Assembly: GCF_030813715.1 (NCBI RefSeq)
Contig: NZ_JAUSUZ010000001.1
Span: 8,786,501-8,850,500, forward strand
DNA from: Catenuloplanes indicus
GTDB lineage: Bacteria; Actinomycetota; Actinomycetes; Mycobacteriales; Micromonosporaceae
Reading direction: 5' to 3'
DNA: 64,000 nt
Positions within the stretch are counted from its first letter, which is position 1, and every line of letters begins with the position of its first letter. The position numbers and the translations under genes are program-made. Below the pieces are notes generated by a model, which searched no databases, was not told the DNA's origin, and saw nothing but the letters and a program-made list of their open reading frames with translations. Shown here in pieces: positions 1 through 7,356 of the stretch.

Positions 1-790
1 GGTACTGCGGCATGGCGCCGGTGAGCACGTACTTCTGCCCGTCCCAGGTGCCGGTGTTGTAGCCCCAGCCGGCCTGTGTGCCGTAGGCCAGCGCCAGCAT
101 GTTGAGCAGGTTGCCGCCCGGGTCCGGGACCGCGAACCGGTCGGAGAACGGGTACGAGTCCGGGTACCGCGCCTTCATCGCCTTCAGCGTGGTGTACAGC
201 TGGTCCCAGGTCTTCGGCGGTTGCAGGCCCAGCTCCTGCAGCACGTCGGTGCGCACCGCGAGCGTGTAGTCCTGCCAGACGTTCTCGTGCAGGCCGGGCA
301 GCACGTAGAACTTGCCGTCCGCCAGCCGCAGGTTGTCGATCTGCGGCTCCAGCTTCCACTTCGCGATCTTGTCCTTGAAGTGCGGCATCAGGTCGAGGTA
401 GTCGCTGACCGGCAGGATCGCGCCGGACGCCACGAACGGCTGCTCCTGCGGCGGGTAGACCTTCGGGATGATGAACGGCGCGTCACCGGCGGAGACCACC
501 AGGCCGCGCTTCTGGTTGTAGTCGCTGGCCGGCACCACGGACGGCGTGATCGTGATGTTGGTGCGCTTGGTCAGCTCCTGCCAGAACAGCCAGTCGTTCT
601 TGATCGGATAGTTCGGGTGGTCGCTGTAGAGCATGTCGAACGTGATCGGCTCGGTGGCCTTGAACTGCGCGCCGATCGCGTAGTCCGCCATCGCGCCCAC
701 ACGGTTCTCGTCGAGGTTGCTCTCCTCCGGCGATGATCCACAGGCGGCGAGGAGAGCGAGTGCCGCCAGTGACGCTATTGCTCGTTTCAT
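1..790 (-). CDS. Extracellular solute-binding lipoprotein of a sugar ABC importer (LplA/YtcQ type), 3' end outside window
   Basis: About 263 N-terminal codons are visible; the gene runs off the left edge. It begins MKRAIASLAALALLAACGSS, a lipoprotein signal with lipobox LAAC and Cys17. After a short linker comes a type-1 periplasmic-binding fold ('ITFDMLYSDHPNYPIKNDWLFWQEL'-like start, then a WDQLYTTLKAMK segment) typical of LplA/YtcQ oligosaccharide-binding proteins. The ATG is preceded by GAAAGG. The gene is third in an operon after two permeases, so it should deliver oligosaccharides to them at the outer membrane face. The acetyl-xylan esterase across the divergent promoter suggests acetylated xylo-oligosaccharides, which is inference. 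Confidence 0.9.
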   Translation of the reverse strand, partial: MKRAIASLAALALLAACGSSPEESNLDENRVGAMADYAIGAQFKATEPITFDMLYSDHPNYPIKNDWLFWQELTKRTNITITPSVVPASDYNQKRGLVVSAGDAPFIIPKVYPPQEQPFVASGAILPVSDYLDLMPHFKDKIAKWKLEPQIDNLRLADGKFYVLPGLHENVWQDYTLAVRTDVLQELGLQPPKTWDQLYTTLKAMKARYPDSYPFSDRFAVPDPGGNLLNMLALAYGTQAGWGYNTGTWDGQKYVLTGAMPQY

Positions 791-801
791 GGAAAGACCT
801 T

Positions 802-1665
802 TCAGCCCTTGACGGCGCCGAGCATGACCCCGGAGACGAAGTAGCGCTGGACGAAGGGGTAGACCGTCAGGATCGGCACGACCGTCAGCACCATGGTCAC
901 GGCCTTGATGTTCGCCGCGACCTGCGCCACGTTCGTGTCGACGCTGCCGGTGGAGGTGGCGTCCGTCGCGCCCGCGATCAGGTTCCGCAGGTAGACGGTG
1001 ACCGGGAACAGATCGGCCCGGTCCAGGTAGAGGAACGCGGTGAACCACGAGTTCCAGTAGGCGACCGCGTAGAACAGCAGCATGGTGGCGACGATCGCCT
1101 TCGACAGCGGCAACACGATCCGCAGCAGGATGCCGTACGTGCCGAGCCCGTCGACCGCGGCCTGCTCCTCCAGCTCGACCGGCAGGCTCTCGAAGAACGC
1201 CTTCATCACCAGCAGGTTGAACACGTTGATCGCGTTCGGCAGCACCACGGCCCAGATGGTGTTGCGCAGGCCCAGCCCGGAGACCAGCACATAGTTGGGG
1301 ATCAGCCCGCCGGAGAAGAACATGGTGAACACCGCGATCCCGACCAGCACGCCGCGCCCGCGGAGGTGGTGCTTGGACAGCACGTACGCGTAGCAGGTGG
1401 TCAGCACGATCGAGATGATCGTGGCGACCACGGTGTAGACCACCGTGTTCCGGTAGTTGGTCCAGAAAAGATCATCGGACATGACCAGCCGGTACGTGGT
1501 GAGGTCGAACCCGCGAGGCAGCAGCGTCACCCGCCCGGCGATGATCTCCTCCTCGCTGGACAGCGACCGCGCCACGATGTTGAGGAACGGGTAGAGCGTC
1601 ACCACCACGACCGCGCTCAGCACGACCGCGTTGATGACGTTGAAGACTTTGCGGCCGGTCACCAC
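802..1665 (-). CDS. Carbohydrate ABC transporter permease, LplC/YtcP type
   Basis: A protein of 287 residues with about six membrane segments and the permease EAA loop (ELEEQAAVDGLGTYG followed by IVLPLSKA), which contacts the ATPase. It belongs to the MalG-like family of carbohydrate permeases. The start is GTG at 1665 (or the next codon, GTG at 1662); it overlaps the stop of the upstream permease, and AGGGACG lies just upstream. It should form the channel with the neighbouring permease. No ATPase gene is present in the operon, so a shared MsiK-like ATPase probably powers it (family knowledge, not seen here). Confidence 0.93.
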   Translation of the reverse strand: MVTGRKVFNVINAVVLSAVVVVTLYPFLNIVARSLSSEEEIIAGRVTLLPRGFDLTTYRLVMSDDLFWTNYRNTVVYTVVATIISIVLTTCYAYVLSKHHLRGRGVLVGIAVFTMFFSGGLIPNYVLVSGLGLRNTIWAVVLPNAINVFNLLVMKAFFESLPVELEEQAAVDGLGTYGILLRIVLPLSKAIVATMLLFYAVAYWNSWFTAFLYLDRADLFPVTVYLRNLIAGATDATSTGSVDTNVAQVAANIKAVTMVLTVVPILTVYPFVQRYFVSGVMLGAVKG

Positions 1666-2594
1666 AGACTCGTCCCTACCGTGCGGCGGGAGATCGTGTT
1701 CGCGGAGAACACCAGGATCAGCCCGATGAGCGCCTCGAACAGGCCGATCGCGGCGCCGTAGGAGAAGTTCCCGCTGACCACGCCGAGCCGGTAGAGGTAC
1801 GTGGGTATCACGTCCGCGGTCGGGTAGGTCAGCGGGTTGTACAGCAGCAGGATCTTCTCGAAGCCGACCGCCATGAACGTGCCGATGTTCAGGATCAGCA
1901 GCGTGATCATCGTCGGCCGGATGCCGGGCAGCGTCACGTGCCAGGTCTGCCGCAGCCGGCCGGCGCCGTCGATCTTCGCGGCGTCGTAGAGCTCCTCGTC
2001 CAGCGTGGTCAGCGCCGCCAGGTAGAGGATCGTGCCCCAGCCGACGGTCTGCCACACCTCCGAGGACACGTAGATCGTCCGGAACCACTCCGGGCGCTGC
2101 AGGAACGGGATCTCCGTCCCGGCGAGCGCGTTGACCGTGCCGTCCACCGAGAGCAGCTGGCCGACCATGCCCGCCACGATCACCACGGAGAGGAAGTGCG
2201 GCAGGTACGACACCGACTGCACGAACCCCTTGAGGCGCTTGATCCGTACCTCGTTGAGCAGCAGCGCCAGCACGATGGGCAGCGGGAAGCAGACGATCAG
2301 CGTGAGCGCGCCGATGATCAGCGTGTTCGTGAAGACCTGCCAGAACGTCGGGTCGGCCAGGAACATCCGCACGTAGCGCAGGCCCACCCAGTCGTCGCCG
2401 AACATGCTGCCGCCCGGCCGGAACCGGCGGAACGCGATCACGTTGCCGACCATCGGCGCGTACCGGAAGACCGCGAAGAACAGCAGCGGCAGTACGGCAA
2501 GCGAGTACAGCTGCCAGTCCTGGCTCAGCCGCCGTCTCGCCCGCTTCGGCGGTGCGGCCGGAGCCGTCGGCGGCGCCTTCGTCAGCGTGACCAT
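1659..2594 (-). CDS. Carbohydrate ABC transporter permease, LplB type
   Basis: 311 residues. A basic, Ala/Pro-rich cytoplasmic N-terminus of about 30 residues is followed by six predicted membrane helices and the EAA loop (ELYDAAKIDGAGRLRQ then LPGIRP). This is the MalF-like partner of the next permease. The ATG at 2594 was chosen because GGAGGGG lies 6-8 bases upstream; an upstream in-frame extension to 2669 would cross the -10 box. It is first in the importer operon, transcribed from the promoter at 2641-2669. A palindromic operator sits directly beside its ribosome-binding site, so LacI-type repression is likely. Confidence 0.93.
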   Translation of the reverse strand: MVTLTKAPPTAPAAPPKRARRRLSQDWQLYSLAVLPLLFFAVFRYAPMVGNVIAFRRFRPGGSMFGDDWVGLRYVRMFLADPTFWQVFTNTLIIGALTLIVCFPLPIVLALLLNEVRIKRLKGFVQSVSYLPHFLSVVIVAGMVGQLLSVDGTVNALAGTEIPFLQRPEWFRTIYVSSEVWQTVGWGTILYLAALTTLDEELYDAAKIDGAGRLRQTWHVTLPGIRPTMITLLILNIGTFMAVGFEKILLLYNPLTYPTADVIPTYLYRLGVVSGNFSYGAAIGLFEALIGLILVFSANTISRRTVGTSLW

Positions 2595-2602
2595 CCGCCC
2601 CT

Positions 2603-2615
2603 CCGAAACTTTCGG
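2603..2615. promoter_or_regulatory. Perfect palindrome CCGAAACTTTCGG, likely LacI-family operator
   Basis: A 13-base perfect palindrome with an odd centre, located about 20-30 bases downstream of the predicted start of the importer transcript and touching the permease ribosome-binding site. GAAA-N-TTTC cores are typical of LacI-family operators, including actinobacterial xylan and xyloside regulators (family knowledge). A one-mismatch relative, CCGAAACTTCCGG, lies at 2758-2770 just upstream of the divergent lacI-type gene, suggesting co-regulation and autoregulation. Confidence 0.65.
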
Positions 2616-2640
2616 CACCGCCACCGGTACATCTGCCCGG

Positions 2641-2669
2641 AATCTAGGTGTGACATCCACACATGTCAA
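2641..2669 (-). promoter_or_regulatory. Sigma-A-like promoter of the importer operon
   Basis: On the minus strand TTGACA (2669-2664) and TAGATT (2646-2641) are separated by exactly 17 bases, a near-consensus housekeeping promoter. Transcription would start near 2634, about 40 bases before the permease ATG. The inverted repeat TGACAT-N6-ATGTCA (2651-2668) covers the spacer and most of the -35, so a bound repressor would block polymerase. Confidence 0.75.
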
Positions 2670-2757
2670 GGTCTCGATATCATTGCGTTTCGGGTGTAGA
2701 CAGGCTTTACCCGTACCGTCGATGGCTCTTGGGGTTGATCATGGGTTTTGATCGTCG

Positions 2758-2770
2758 CCGAAACTTCCGG
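2758..2770. promoter_or_regulatory. Second operator-like palindrome CCGAAACTTCCGG before the LacI-type gene
   Basis: It differs from the site at 2603-2615 by one base and lies 12-24 bases upstream of the ATG at 2782, suitable for autorepression. No convincing Shine-Dalgarno sequence sits between this site and the ATG, so the regulator transcript may be leaderless or very short-leadered. Confidence 0.55.
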
Positions 2771-2781
2771 TGCGGGTTTCG

Positions 2782-3777
2782 ATGACCCAGCCGACCATCG
2801 CGTTCATCGCGGAAGAGGTCGGCGTCTCCGTCACCACCGTCTCCAAGGTGCTCAACGGCCACGCCGACGTGGCCGCGGCCACCCGGGAACGTGTCGAGGA
2901 CAGCCTGCGCCGGCACCAGTACCAGCGCCGCACCGCTCGCCGCGCCGCCGGCCACATCGACCTGGTCTTCCACGAGCTGGACTCGGTCTGGGCGATGGAG
3001 ATCCTGCGCGGCGTCAGCGCGGTCGCCGGCCCGGACGGCACCCCGGTCATGGTCTCACACCTCGACGGCCAGCACCGCCCGGACCGCGCCCGGATCGACC
3101 GGCTGCTGACCCGCCGGCCGCTCGGCATCATCATGGTGCTCTGCGCGGTCGCCGACGCCCAGCACCGGCAGCTCGCCCGCCGCGGCATCCCGCTGGTCAT
3201 CGTGGACAACGACAGCGCCACCTCGGCGCGGGTACCCACGGTCGGCGCGAACAACTGGAACGGCGGCCTGCTCGCCACCCGCCACCTGATCGAACTCGGC
3301 CACCGCCGGATCGCGGTCGTCACCGGCCCGCGCGACGTGCTCTGCAGCCAGGCCCGGCTGGCCGGCTACCGCTTCGCGCACGAGTCCAGCGACCTGCTGG
3401 TCGACCCCGCGCTGGTCCGGTACGGCGACTTCACCGCCGAGGCCGGCCTCACCCACGGCCTGCGCCTGCTCGACCGCGCCGACCGGCCGACCGCGGTCTT
3501 CGCCGGATCGGACATGCAGGCGATGGGCGTGCTCCGCGCCGCCGAACGCCTCGGCCTCTCCGTGCCGCGCGACCTGTCCGTGATCGGCTACGACGACCTG
3601 CCGATGGCCGCCTGGACCGGGCCCGCGCTCACCACCGTCAACCAGCCGCTGCGCGAGATGGCCGGCGCCGCCACCCGCATGCTGCTCGACCTGGCCCGCG
3701 GCATCCCGGTCCCGGCGGACCGAATCGACTTCGTCACCGGCCTGGTGGTGCGCGAGACCACGGGACCACCGGCGTGA
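2782..3777 (+). CDS. LacI-family transcriptional regulator
   Basis: 331 residues. The N-terminal helix-turn-helix (TIAFIAEEVGVSVTTVSKVL, about residues 4-23) is followed by a periplasmic-binding-like effector domain with the family signature near the C-terminus (LSVIGYDDLPMAAW). The ATG at 2782 puts the DNA-binding domain at the usual distance from the start; a GTG at 2770 is in frame but lies inside the operator-like site. It is divergent from the importer operon and overlaps the esterase gene by GTGA. It probably represses both directions until an oligosaccharide inducer binds. Confidence 0.93.
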   Translation: MTQPTIAFIAEEVGVSVTTVSKVLNGHADVAAATRERVEDSLRRHQYQRRTARRAAGHIDLVFHELDSVWAMEILRGVSAVAGPDGTPVMVSHLDGQHRPDRARIDRLLTRRPLGIIMVLCAVADAQHRQLARRGIPLVIVDNDSATSARVPTVGANNWNGGLLATRHLIELGHRRIAVVTGPRDVLCSQARLAGYRFAHESSDLLVDPALVRYGDFTAEAGLTHGLRLLDRADRPTAVFAGSDMQAMGVLRAAERLGLSVPRDLSVIGYDDLPMAAWTGPALTTVNQPLREMAGAATRMLLDLARGIPVPADRIDFVTGLVVRETTGPPA

Positions 3778-4832
3778 ACGTCGAGCACTACACCGCGGAC
3801 GTGCCGGTGCCACCGGACTTCGACCAGTTCTGGGCCACCTCGCTGCGTCGGCCCGGCCCGGTGCTGCTCTCCGTCGAACCGGTGCCCAACCGGCTGCGGC
3901 TGATCTCCACGTTCGACGTGTCGTTCGCCGGGTTCGGCGGGCACCCGATCCGCGCGTGGTACTCCCGGCCGTCGTTCGTCGAGGACGTGGTGCTGCCGGC
4001 CGTCGTGGAATTCCCCGGGTACGGGCGCGGGCGCGGTTTCCCGCACGAGCGGCTCACCTGGGTGTCGGCCGGGTACGCGCACCTGCTGATGGACGTGCGC
4101 GGCGCGGGCGGGCGCTACGGCAACGGGGGAGACACGCCGGACCCGGGCGCGGTGCCGGATGCGCCATGGCCGGTGACGTGGGGGATCGGCTCGCCGGACA
4201 CCTACTACTACCGGCGTGTGATCACGGACGCGGTGCGGGCCGTGCTGGCGGTACGGGCACTGCCGGGCGTCGATCCGGCGCGGGTGGCGGCGGTGGGCAA
4301 CAGCCAGGGCGGGGGACTGGCGCTGGCGGTCGCCGGTCTGGTGCCGGACCTGGCCGCGCTGCTGGTCACCGCGCCGTTCCTGTGCGACATCCACCACTGC
4401 CTGTCGACGGTCGACACGTCGCCGTACGCGGAAATATCGTCCTACCTCGCGGTGCGGCGGGATCTGACACCCGCCGCCTACGACACGCTGTCCTACATGG
4501 ACGGCGTGACGTTCGCCCGGCAGGCCGTCGCACCCGCCTGCTTCGGCACCGGACTGCGCGACAACGTCTGCCCGCCGGCCGGCACGTACGCGGCCTTCAA
4601 CGCCTACGGCGGCCCGCGCACCGACAAGGAGATCCACTCCTACCCGTTCAACGGCCACGAGGGCGGCGACACGTTCCACGTCGCCCACCAGCTGGAGTGG
4701 CTCACCGCGCGCATGCCACCGGAGCCCGCCGGGGCCGCGCCCGACCTGCCGGGACCCCGCCGGGGGTGGCCCCGGCCGGGTGCGCCGGGGCCACCTGGTG
4801 CGACGGTTCAGCCGCAGGTGAACAACACGTAG
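3774..4832 (+). CDS. Acetyl-xylan esterase / cephalosporin-C deacetylase family (AXE1)
   Basis: 352 residues. An alpha/beta-hydrolase with the AXE1 pattern: nucleophile Ser177 in GNSQGGG, Asp263 in GLRDNVCPP and His295 in NGHEGG; an RGxG-type oxyanion segment appears as DVRGAGGRYG. No signal peptide is seen, so it should deacetylate imported acetylated sugars in the cytosol. The GTG start overlaps the LacI stop (GTGA). The last 35 or so residues are Pro/Gly-rich, unlike the family. They read through a hairpin at 4765-4795 and overlap the convergent gene, so this tail is probably a recent extension. Confidence 0.9.
   Translation: MNVEHYTADVPVPPDFDQFWATSLRRPGPVLLSVEPVPNRLRLISTFDVSFAGFGGHPIRAWYSRPSFVEDVVLPAVVEFPGYGRGRGFPHERLTWVSAGYAHLLMDVRGAGGRYGNGGDTPDPGAVPDAPWPVTWGIGSPDTYYYRRVITDAVRAVLAVRALPGVDPARVAAVGNSQGGGLALAVAGLVPDLAALLVTAPFLCDIHHCLSTVDTSPYAEISSYLAVRRDLTPAAYDTLSYMDGVTFARQAVAPACFGTGLRDNVCPPAGTYAAFNAYGGPRTDKEIHSYPFNGHEGGDTFHVAHQLEWLTARMPPEPAGAAPDLPGPRRGWPRPGAPGPPGATVQPQVNNT
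4765..4795. terminator. GC-rich hairpin between convergent genes
   Basis: A perfect 11-bp stem, GGTGGCCCCGG at 4765-4775 and CCGGGGCCACC at 4785-4795, with a 9-base loop. It lies at the junction of two convergent genes and would act bidirectionally, without a U tract as is usual in actinobacteria. It is inside the apparent C-terminal tail of the esterase. Confidence 0.55.
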
Positions 4833-5386
4833 TTCGACTCGGTGCTGGCGGTGGCCCTGGCGGTGCCCAGCCGCGCCTCGTGTACGCCGACCACGGCGAA
4901 GTGCGCGGCCCGGCAGTTCGAGCTGGCGACGCTGGTCACCGCCTCACCGGGATTCCGGTAGGGCACGGCGACGCCCAGGCTGCCGTACGAGGCGATCTCC
5001 CAGCGGTTCAGGTCCGGCACGAAGAAGAACAGGGTGGCCTTCGCGCTGAGGTAGTCGACCGGCGCCGGACAGCTGGAGGTCGCCTCACCGACCGCGATGA
5101 AGAAGCCACCACCGGTCGACCGGAGCACCTGGCTGAACGCCGTGCAGATGACCGCAGCCGCGGCGTTCCGGGCCGGCCCGGAACCGGGGCGCAGGGCCAG
5201 GGTCTGCGGCGCCGTCTTCCGGGCGGCCCATTCCGGCGTGCCCGGCGCGGGCAGCTCGGCCGCGGCCGCCGCGATCATCCTGTCCATCTCGGCGTCGGAC
5301 AGCGGGGCAGGGGTGGCGCTCGCGGGCGCCGCGAGCGCCAGCACGCTCAATACGCTCAGCGCGGCGGCGAGTACGAGTTTCCTCAT
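4808..5386 (-). CDS. Secreted protein of unknown function
   Basis: 192 residues. A clear Sec signal peptide (MRKLVLAAALSVLSVLALAAPASA, cleavage near residue 24) is followed by a predicted helix (PLSDAEMDRMIAAAAAELP) and a mixed-composition domain. Four cysteines follow in the mature part (VICTAF, TSSCPAP, SSNCRAAH, and the terminal FTCG), which could form two disulfides outside the cell. AAGGAG lies at a good distance before the ATG. I do not recognise the family. The gene is convergent with the esterase and monocistronic. Confidence 0.8.
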   Translation of the reverse strand: MRKLVLAAALSVLSVLALAAPASATPAPLSDAEMDRMIAAAAAELPAPGTPEWAARKTAPQTLALRPGSGPARNAAAAVICTAFSQVLRSTGGGFFIAVGEATSSCPAPVDYLSAKATLFFFVPDLNRWEIASYGSLGVAVPYRNPGEAVTSVASSNCRAAHFAVVGVHEARLGTARATASTESNYVLFTCG

Positions 5387-5509
5387 GTGCGTGGCTCCTT
5401 CTGACCGGGCCGTCACCTCGTGTGCGGCTGGTGCCCCGGACCGTATGCGCGGCCGTTGGACGCCCGCTGAACCCGCGCGCCCGCCCGTCCAGTGGCCCGG
5501 CCGCCGCGG

Positions 5510-5863
5510 TCAGCAGGTGGAGTGGATCAGCGCACCGACCGGCGCGCGCCCGGCCAGATCGTTGTAGAGCGCCACGGCCGCGCGGGTCTCCAGCACGTGC
5601 ACCGCCACGCCCTGCCCGGTGAGGTGGTCCACCGTGGAGGCCGGCACCTGAAGCACCTCGTCCATGCCGGTCGACAGGACGACCGTGTTGGCGCCGTGCT
5701 CCAGCAGCTCGGCGACGTCCGCCGGCTGCACACCGGGCCGATGCCGGGTGCCGGTCTCCGACCAGTCCCACTCGCGCGCCCCGCCCGGCCACAGCTTGAC
5801 GTCCTTGAACTCGCCGACGCCCGCGACCCGCACGACACCCCACTCGACCGACACCGACGCCAT
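5510..5863 (-). CDS. Mth938-domain (DUF498) protein
   Basis: 117 residues. The sequence (VEWGVVRVAGVGEFKDVKLWPGG-like start, the NTVVLSTGMDEVLQVP core, then AVALYNDLAGR) matches the small Mth938/DUF498 fold shared with the mitochondrial assembly factor NDUFAF3; its activity is unknown. ATG at 5863 with a weak GGAAAGG upstream. It is divergent from the next gene across about 50 bases. Confidence is high for family, none for function. Confidence 0.8.
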   Translation of the reverse strand: MASVSVEWGVVRVAGVGEFKDVKLWPGGAREWDWSETGTRHRPGVQPADVAELLEHGANTVVLSTGMDEVLQVPASTVDHLTGQGVAVHVLETRAAVALYNDLAGRAPVGALIHSTC

Positions 5864-5902
5864 CCGTCGCCCATCCTTTCCCGCCGCCTGCGCCGGAGAC
5901 GG

Positions 5903-5908
5903 TACCGT
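5903..5908 (+). promoter_or_regulatory. Leaderless -10 element TACCGT
   Basis: TACCGT ends 6 bases before the GTG at 5915 and no Shine-Dalgarno lies between, the pattern expected for a leaderless transcript. The same spacing recurs at several other genes in this window. Confidence 0.5.
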
Positions 5909-5914
5909 GCGCCG

Positions 5915-6598
5915 GTGACCGCGTACGAGACCGCCGCGAGCCTGCCCGCCGTCGACGAGTTGCGGCGCCGGTGCCGTGCGCTGGCGGTCCTCGACCGGAT
6001 CGTCGGAAGTGACTGGCCCTACTACGGCTACACCGAGCGGTGGGGCGACGGCGCGGCCGGGTCGATGTCCAACGGCAGCGGTGACGAGTGGACGATCGTG
6101 TTCGGGCCGGCCGGTGCCTTCATCCGGGTCTTCGACCATGAGTCGAACATGAGCCCGTACGGCAACGAGGACCACGAACCGTGGCCCGGCCTGCTCGACG
6201 GGTTGCCCGAGGTGTTCCGCCCGCAGGTCGAGCAGCCGGCGTTCCGCGACGAGGAGGGCACCTTCGTGGCCACGGCCGTGCTCTGGCGGCAGACCGGGGA
6301 CTCGCGCTGGCACGCCGGTGACGGCATCGTCTTCCCGCGCTCGCGCGGGCCGCACGACGCCGGCCCGGACGGCACCGCGATGCTCGACATCCTCGGCGAT
6401 GACATCGTCGACCGGTACGTCGCGTTCGCCGGTGAGCACTACGAGGTCGAGGTCGGCCGGGCGGCAGCCGCGCACGTCGTGGCGCACCGTCCGGTGACCG
6501 ATGCGGTCGTCCGGGCGATCAACCCGGCCGCCGCCGTCGCGGACCTGCGGGACGACCTCGTTGCGATGAACTTCCCGGTGCCGGCGTCTGCTCCGTGA
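5915..6598 (+). CDS. Conserved hypothetical protein
   Basis: 227 residues, soluble and acidic, rich in aromatic residues (SDWPYYGYTERWGDG, HEPWPGLLDG). A helical N-terminus of about 35 residues (PAVDELRRRCRALAVLDRIV) precedes a beta-rich region resembling immunity- or Imm-like folds in general appearance only. I do not recognise a family. The start GTG is chosen because the preceding TACCGT suggests a leaderless transcript and the upstream open frame is unlike coding sequence. A terminator hairpin follows. Confidence 0.75.
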   Translation: MTAYETAASLPAVDELRRRCRALAVLDRIVGSDWPYYGYTERWGDGAAGSMSNGSGDEWTIVFGPAGAFIRVFDHESNMSPYGNEDHEPWPGLLDGLPEVFRPQVEQPAFRDEEGTFVATAVLWRQTGDSRWHAGDGIVFPRSRGPHDAGPDGTAMLDILGDDIVDRYVAFAGEHYEVEVGRAAAAHVVAHRPVTDAVVRAINPAAAVADLRDDLVAMNFPVPASAP

Positions 6599-6616
6599 AG
6601 GAGCCCGACAACGCCG

Positions 6617-6657
6617 GCCGGTCCCGGTGGCGGCTTTTCAGCCACCGTGGGACCGGC
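6617..6657. terminator. Hairpin terminator after the hypothetical gene
   Basis: GCCGGTCCC plus GGTGGC on the left pairs with GCCACC plus GGGACCGGC on the right, with a 2-base bulge and a GGCTTTTCA-like loop. It lies between convergent genes ending at 6598 and 6726. Confidence 0.65.
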
Positions 6658-6725
6658 GGAAAGGCCGCCCGCGGCTGAACGGTGCTCGCGGAACGCGACC
6701 ACGCCGGAAGCGGGGACACGGATCG

Positions 6726-7265
6726 TCAGGGATGCGGCGGCGTGATCAGGCGCCGGACCGCGGTCTCGATCGCCGCGCGATGCGTGGTGGGCTGGTCCAG
6801 GCCGGTGCGGCTGATCTCGAGGATCATCGTGAGCAGCGTGAGGGCCGGGAGCGTGGCGTCGACGAGGCCACGGCGCTGGGCGTCGGCGATCGCCTCGGTC
6901 TTGTCGGTGGTGGCCTTGCGCACGACGTCGGCGGTCATGCCGGCGGCGTCGCGTTCGAGCCGGTCCCAGGTGGCGATGCGGAGCAGTTCCGGGCGGCGGC
7001 GGTGCCAGTCCCACATCCGGGCGGCGAAGCCGGGCAGGTCGTCGCCGGTGATCGGGACGTCGTCCATGGTCTGCACCACGATGGTGTCGAAGACCGCGTC
7101 GAAGAGCTGGTCCTTGTTGCCGAAGTACTTGTAGATCATCGCCTTGTTCGCGCCGGACGCTGCCGCGATGCGGTCGACGCGCGCGCCGGCGATGCCGTAC
7201 GCGGCGAACTCGGCGATCGCGGCGTCGAGGATGCGGCGGCGGGTGCTGGCGGCGTCTCCGGGCAT
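6726..7265 (-). CDS. TetR-family transcriptional regulator
   Basis: 179 residues. N-terminal TetR helix-turn-helix (RRRILDAAIAEFAAYG, then RVDRIAAASGANKAMIYKYFGNKDQLF, about residues 9-52) and an all-helical ligand domain. It is divergent from a zinc alcohol dehydrogenase, and the 91-base gap contains two related palindromes centred on a GGTAACYA-N-GTTRGTTRCC-like pattern. It therefore probably represses itself and the dehydrogenase, releasing DNA when a substrate such as an aldehyde binds; the ligand is a guess. Confidence 0.93.
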   Translation of the reverse strand: MPGDAASTRRRILDAAIAEFAAYGIAGARVDRIAAASGANKAMIYKYFGNKDQLFDAVFDTIVVQTMDDVPITGDDLPGFAARMWDWHRRRPELLRIATWDRLERDAAGMTADVVRKATTDKTEAIADAQRRGLVDATLPALTLLTMILEISRTGLDQPTTHRAAIETAVRRLITPPHP

Positions 7266-7281
7266 GCCGCCGAGTGTAGTA

Positions 7282-7299
7282 GGTAACTAGTTAGTTGCC
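7282..7299. promoter_or_regulatory. TetR operator candidate 1
   Basis: GGTAACTAGTTAGTTGCC is an 18-base inverted repeat with 7 of 9 arm bases matching. It shares the GGTAAC and GTTRCC ends with the second site at 7322-7343. It lies just upstream of the TetR start. Confidence 0.65.
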
Positions 7300-7321
7300 A
7301 CCGGCCGCAATTCGGGGTTAC

Positions 7322-7343
7322 GGTAGCCAACCAGTTGGTTACC
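7322..7343. promoter_or_regulatory. TetR operator candidate 2, upstream of the dehydrogenase
   Basis: A 22-base inverted repeat with arms GGTAGCCAACC and GGTTGGTTACC and one mismatched pair. It ends directly against the AAGGAGG ribosome-binding site of the dehydrogenase. A -35/-10 pair, TTGCCA (7295-7300) and TACGGT (7319-7324) with 18 bases between, is overlapped by both palindromes. Confidence 0.7.
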
Positions 7344-7356
7344 AAGGAGGAGTGCC

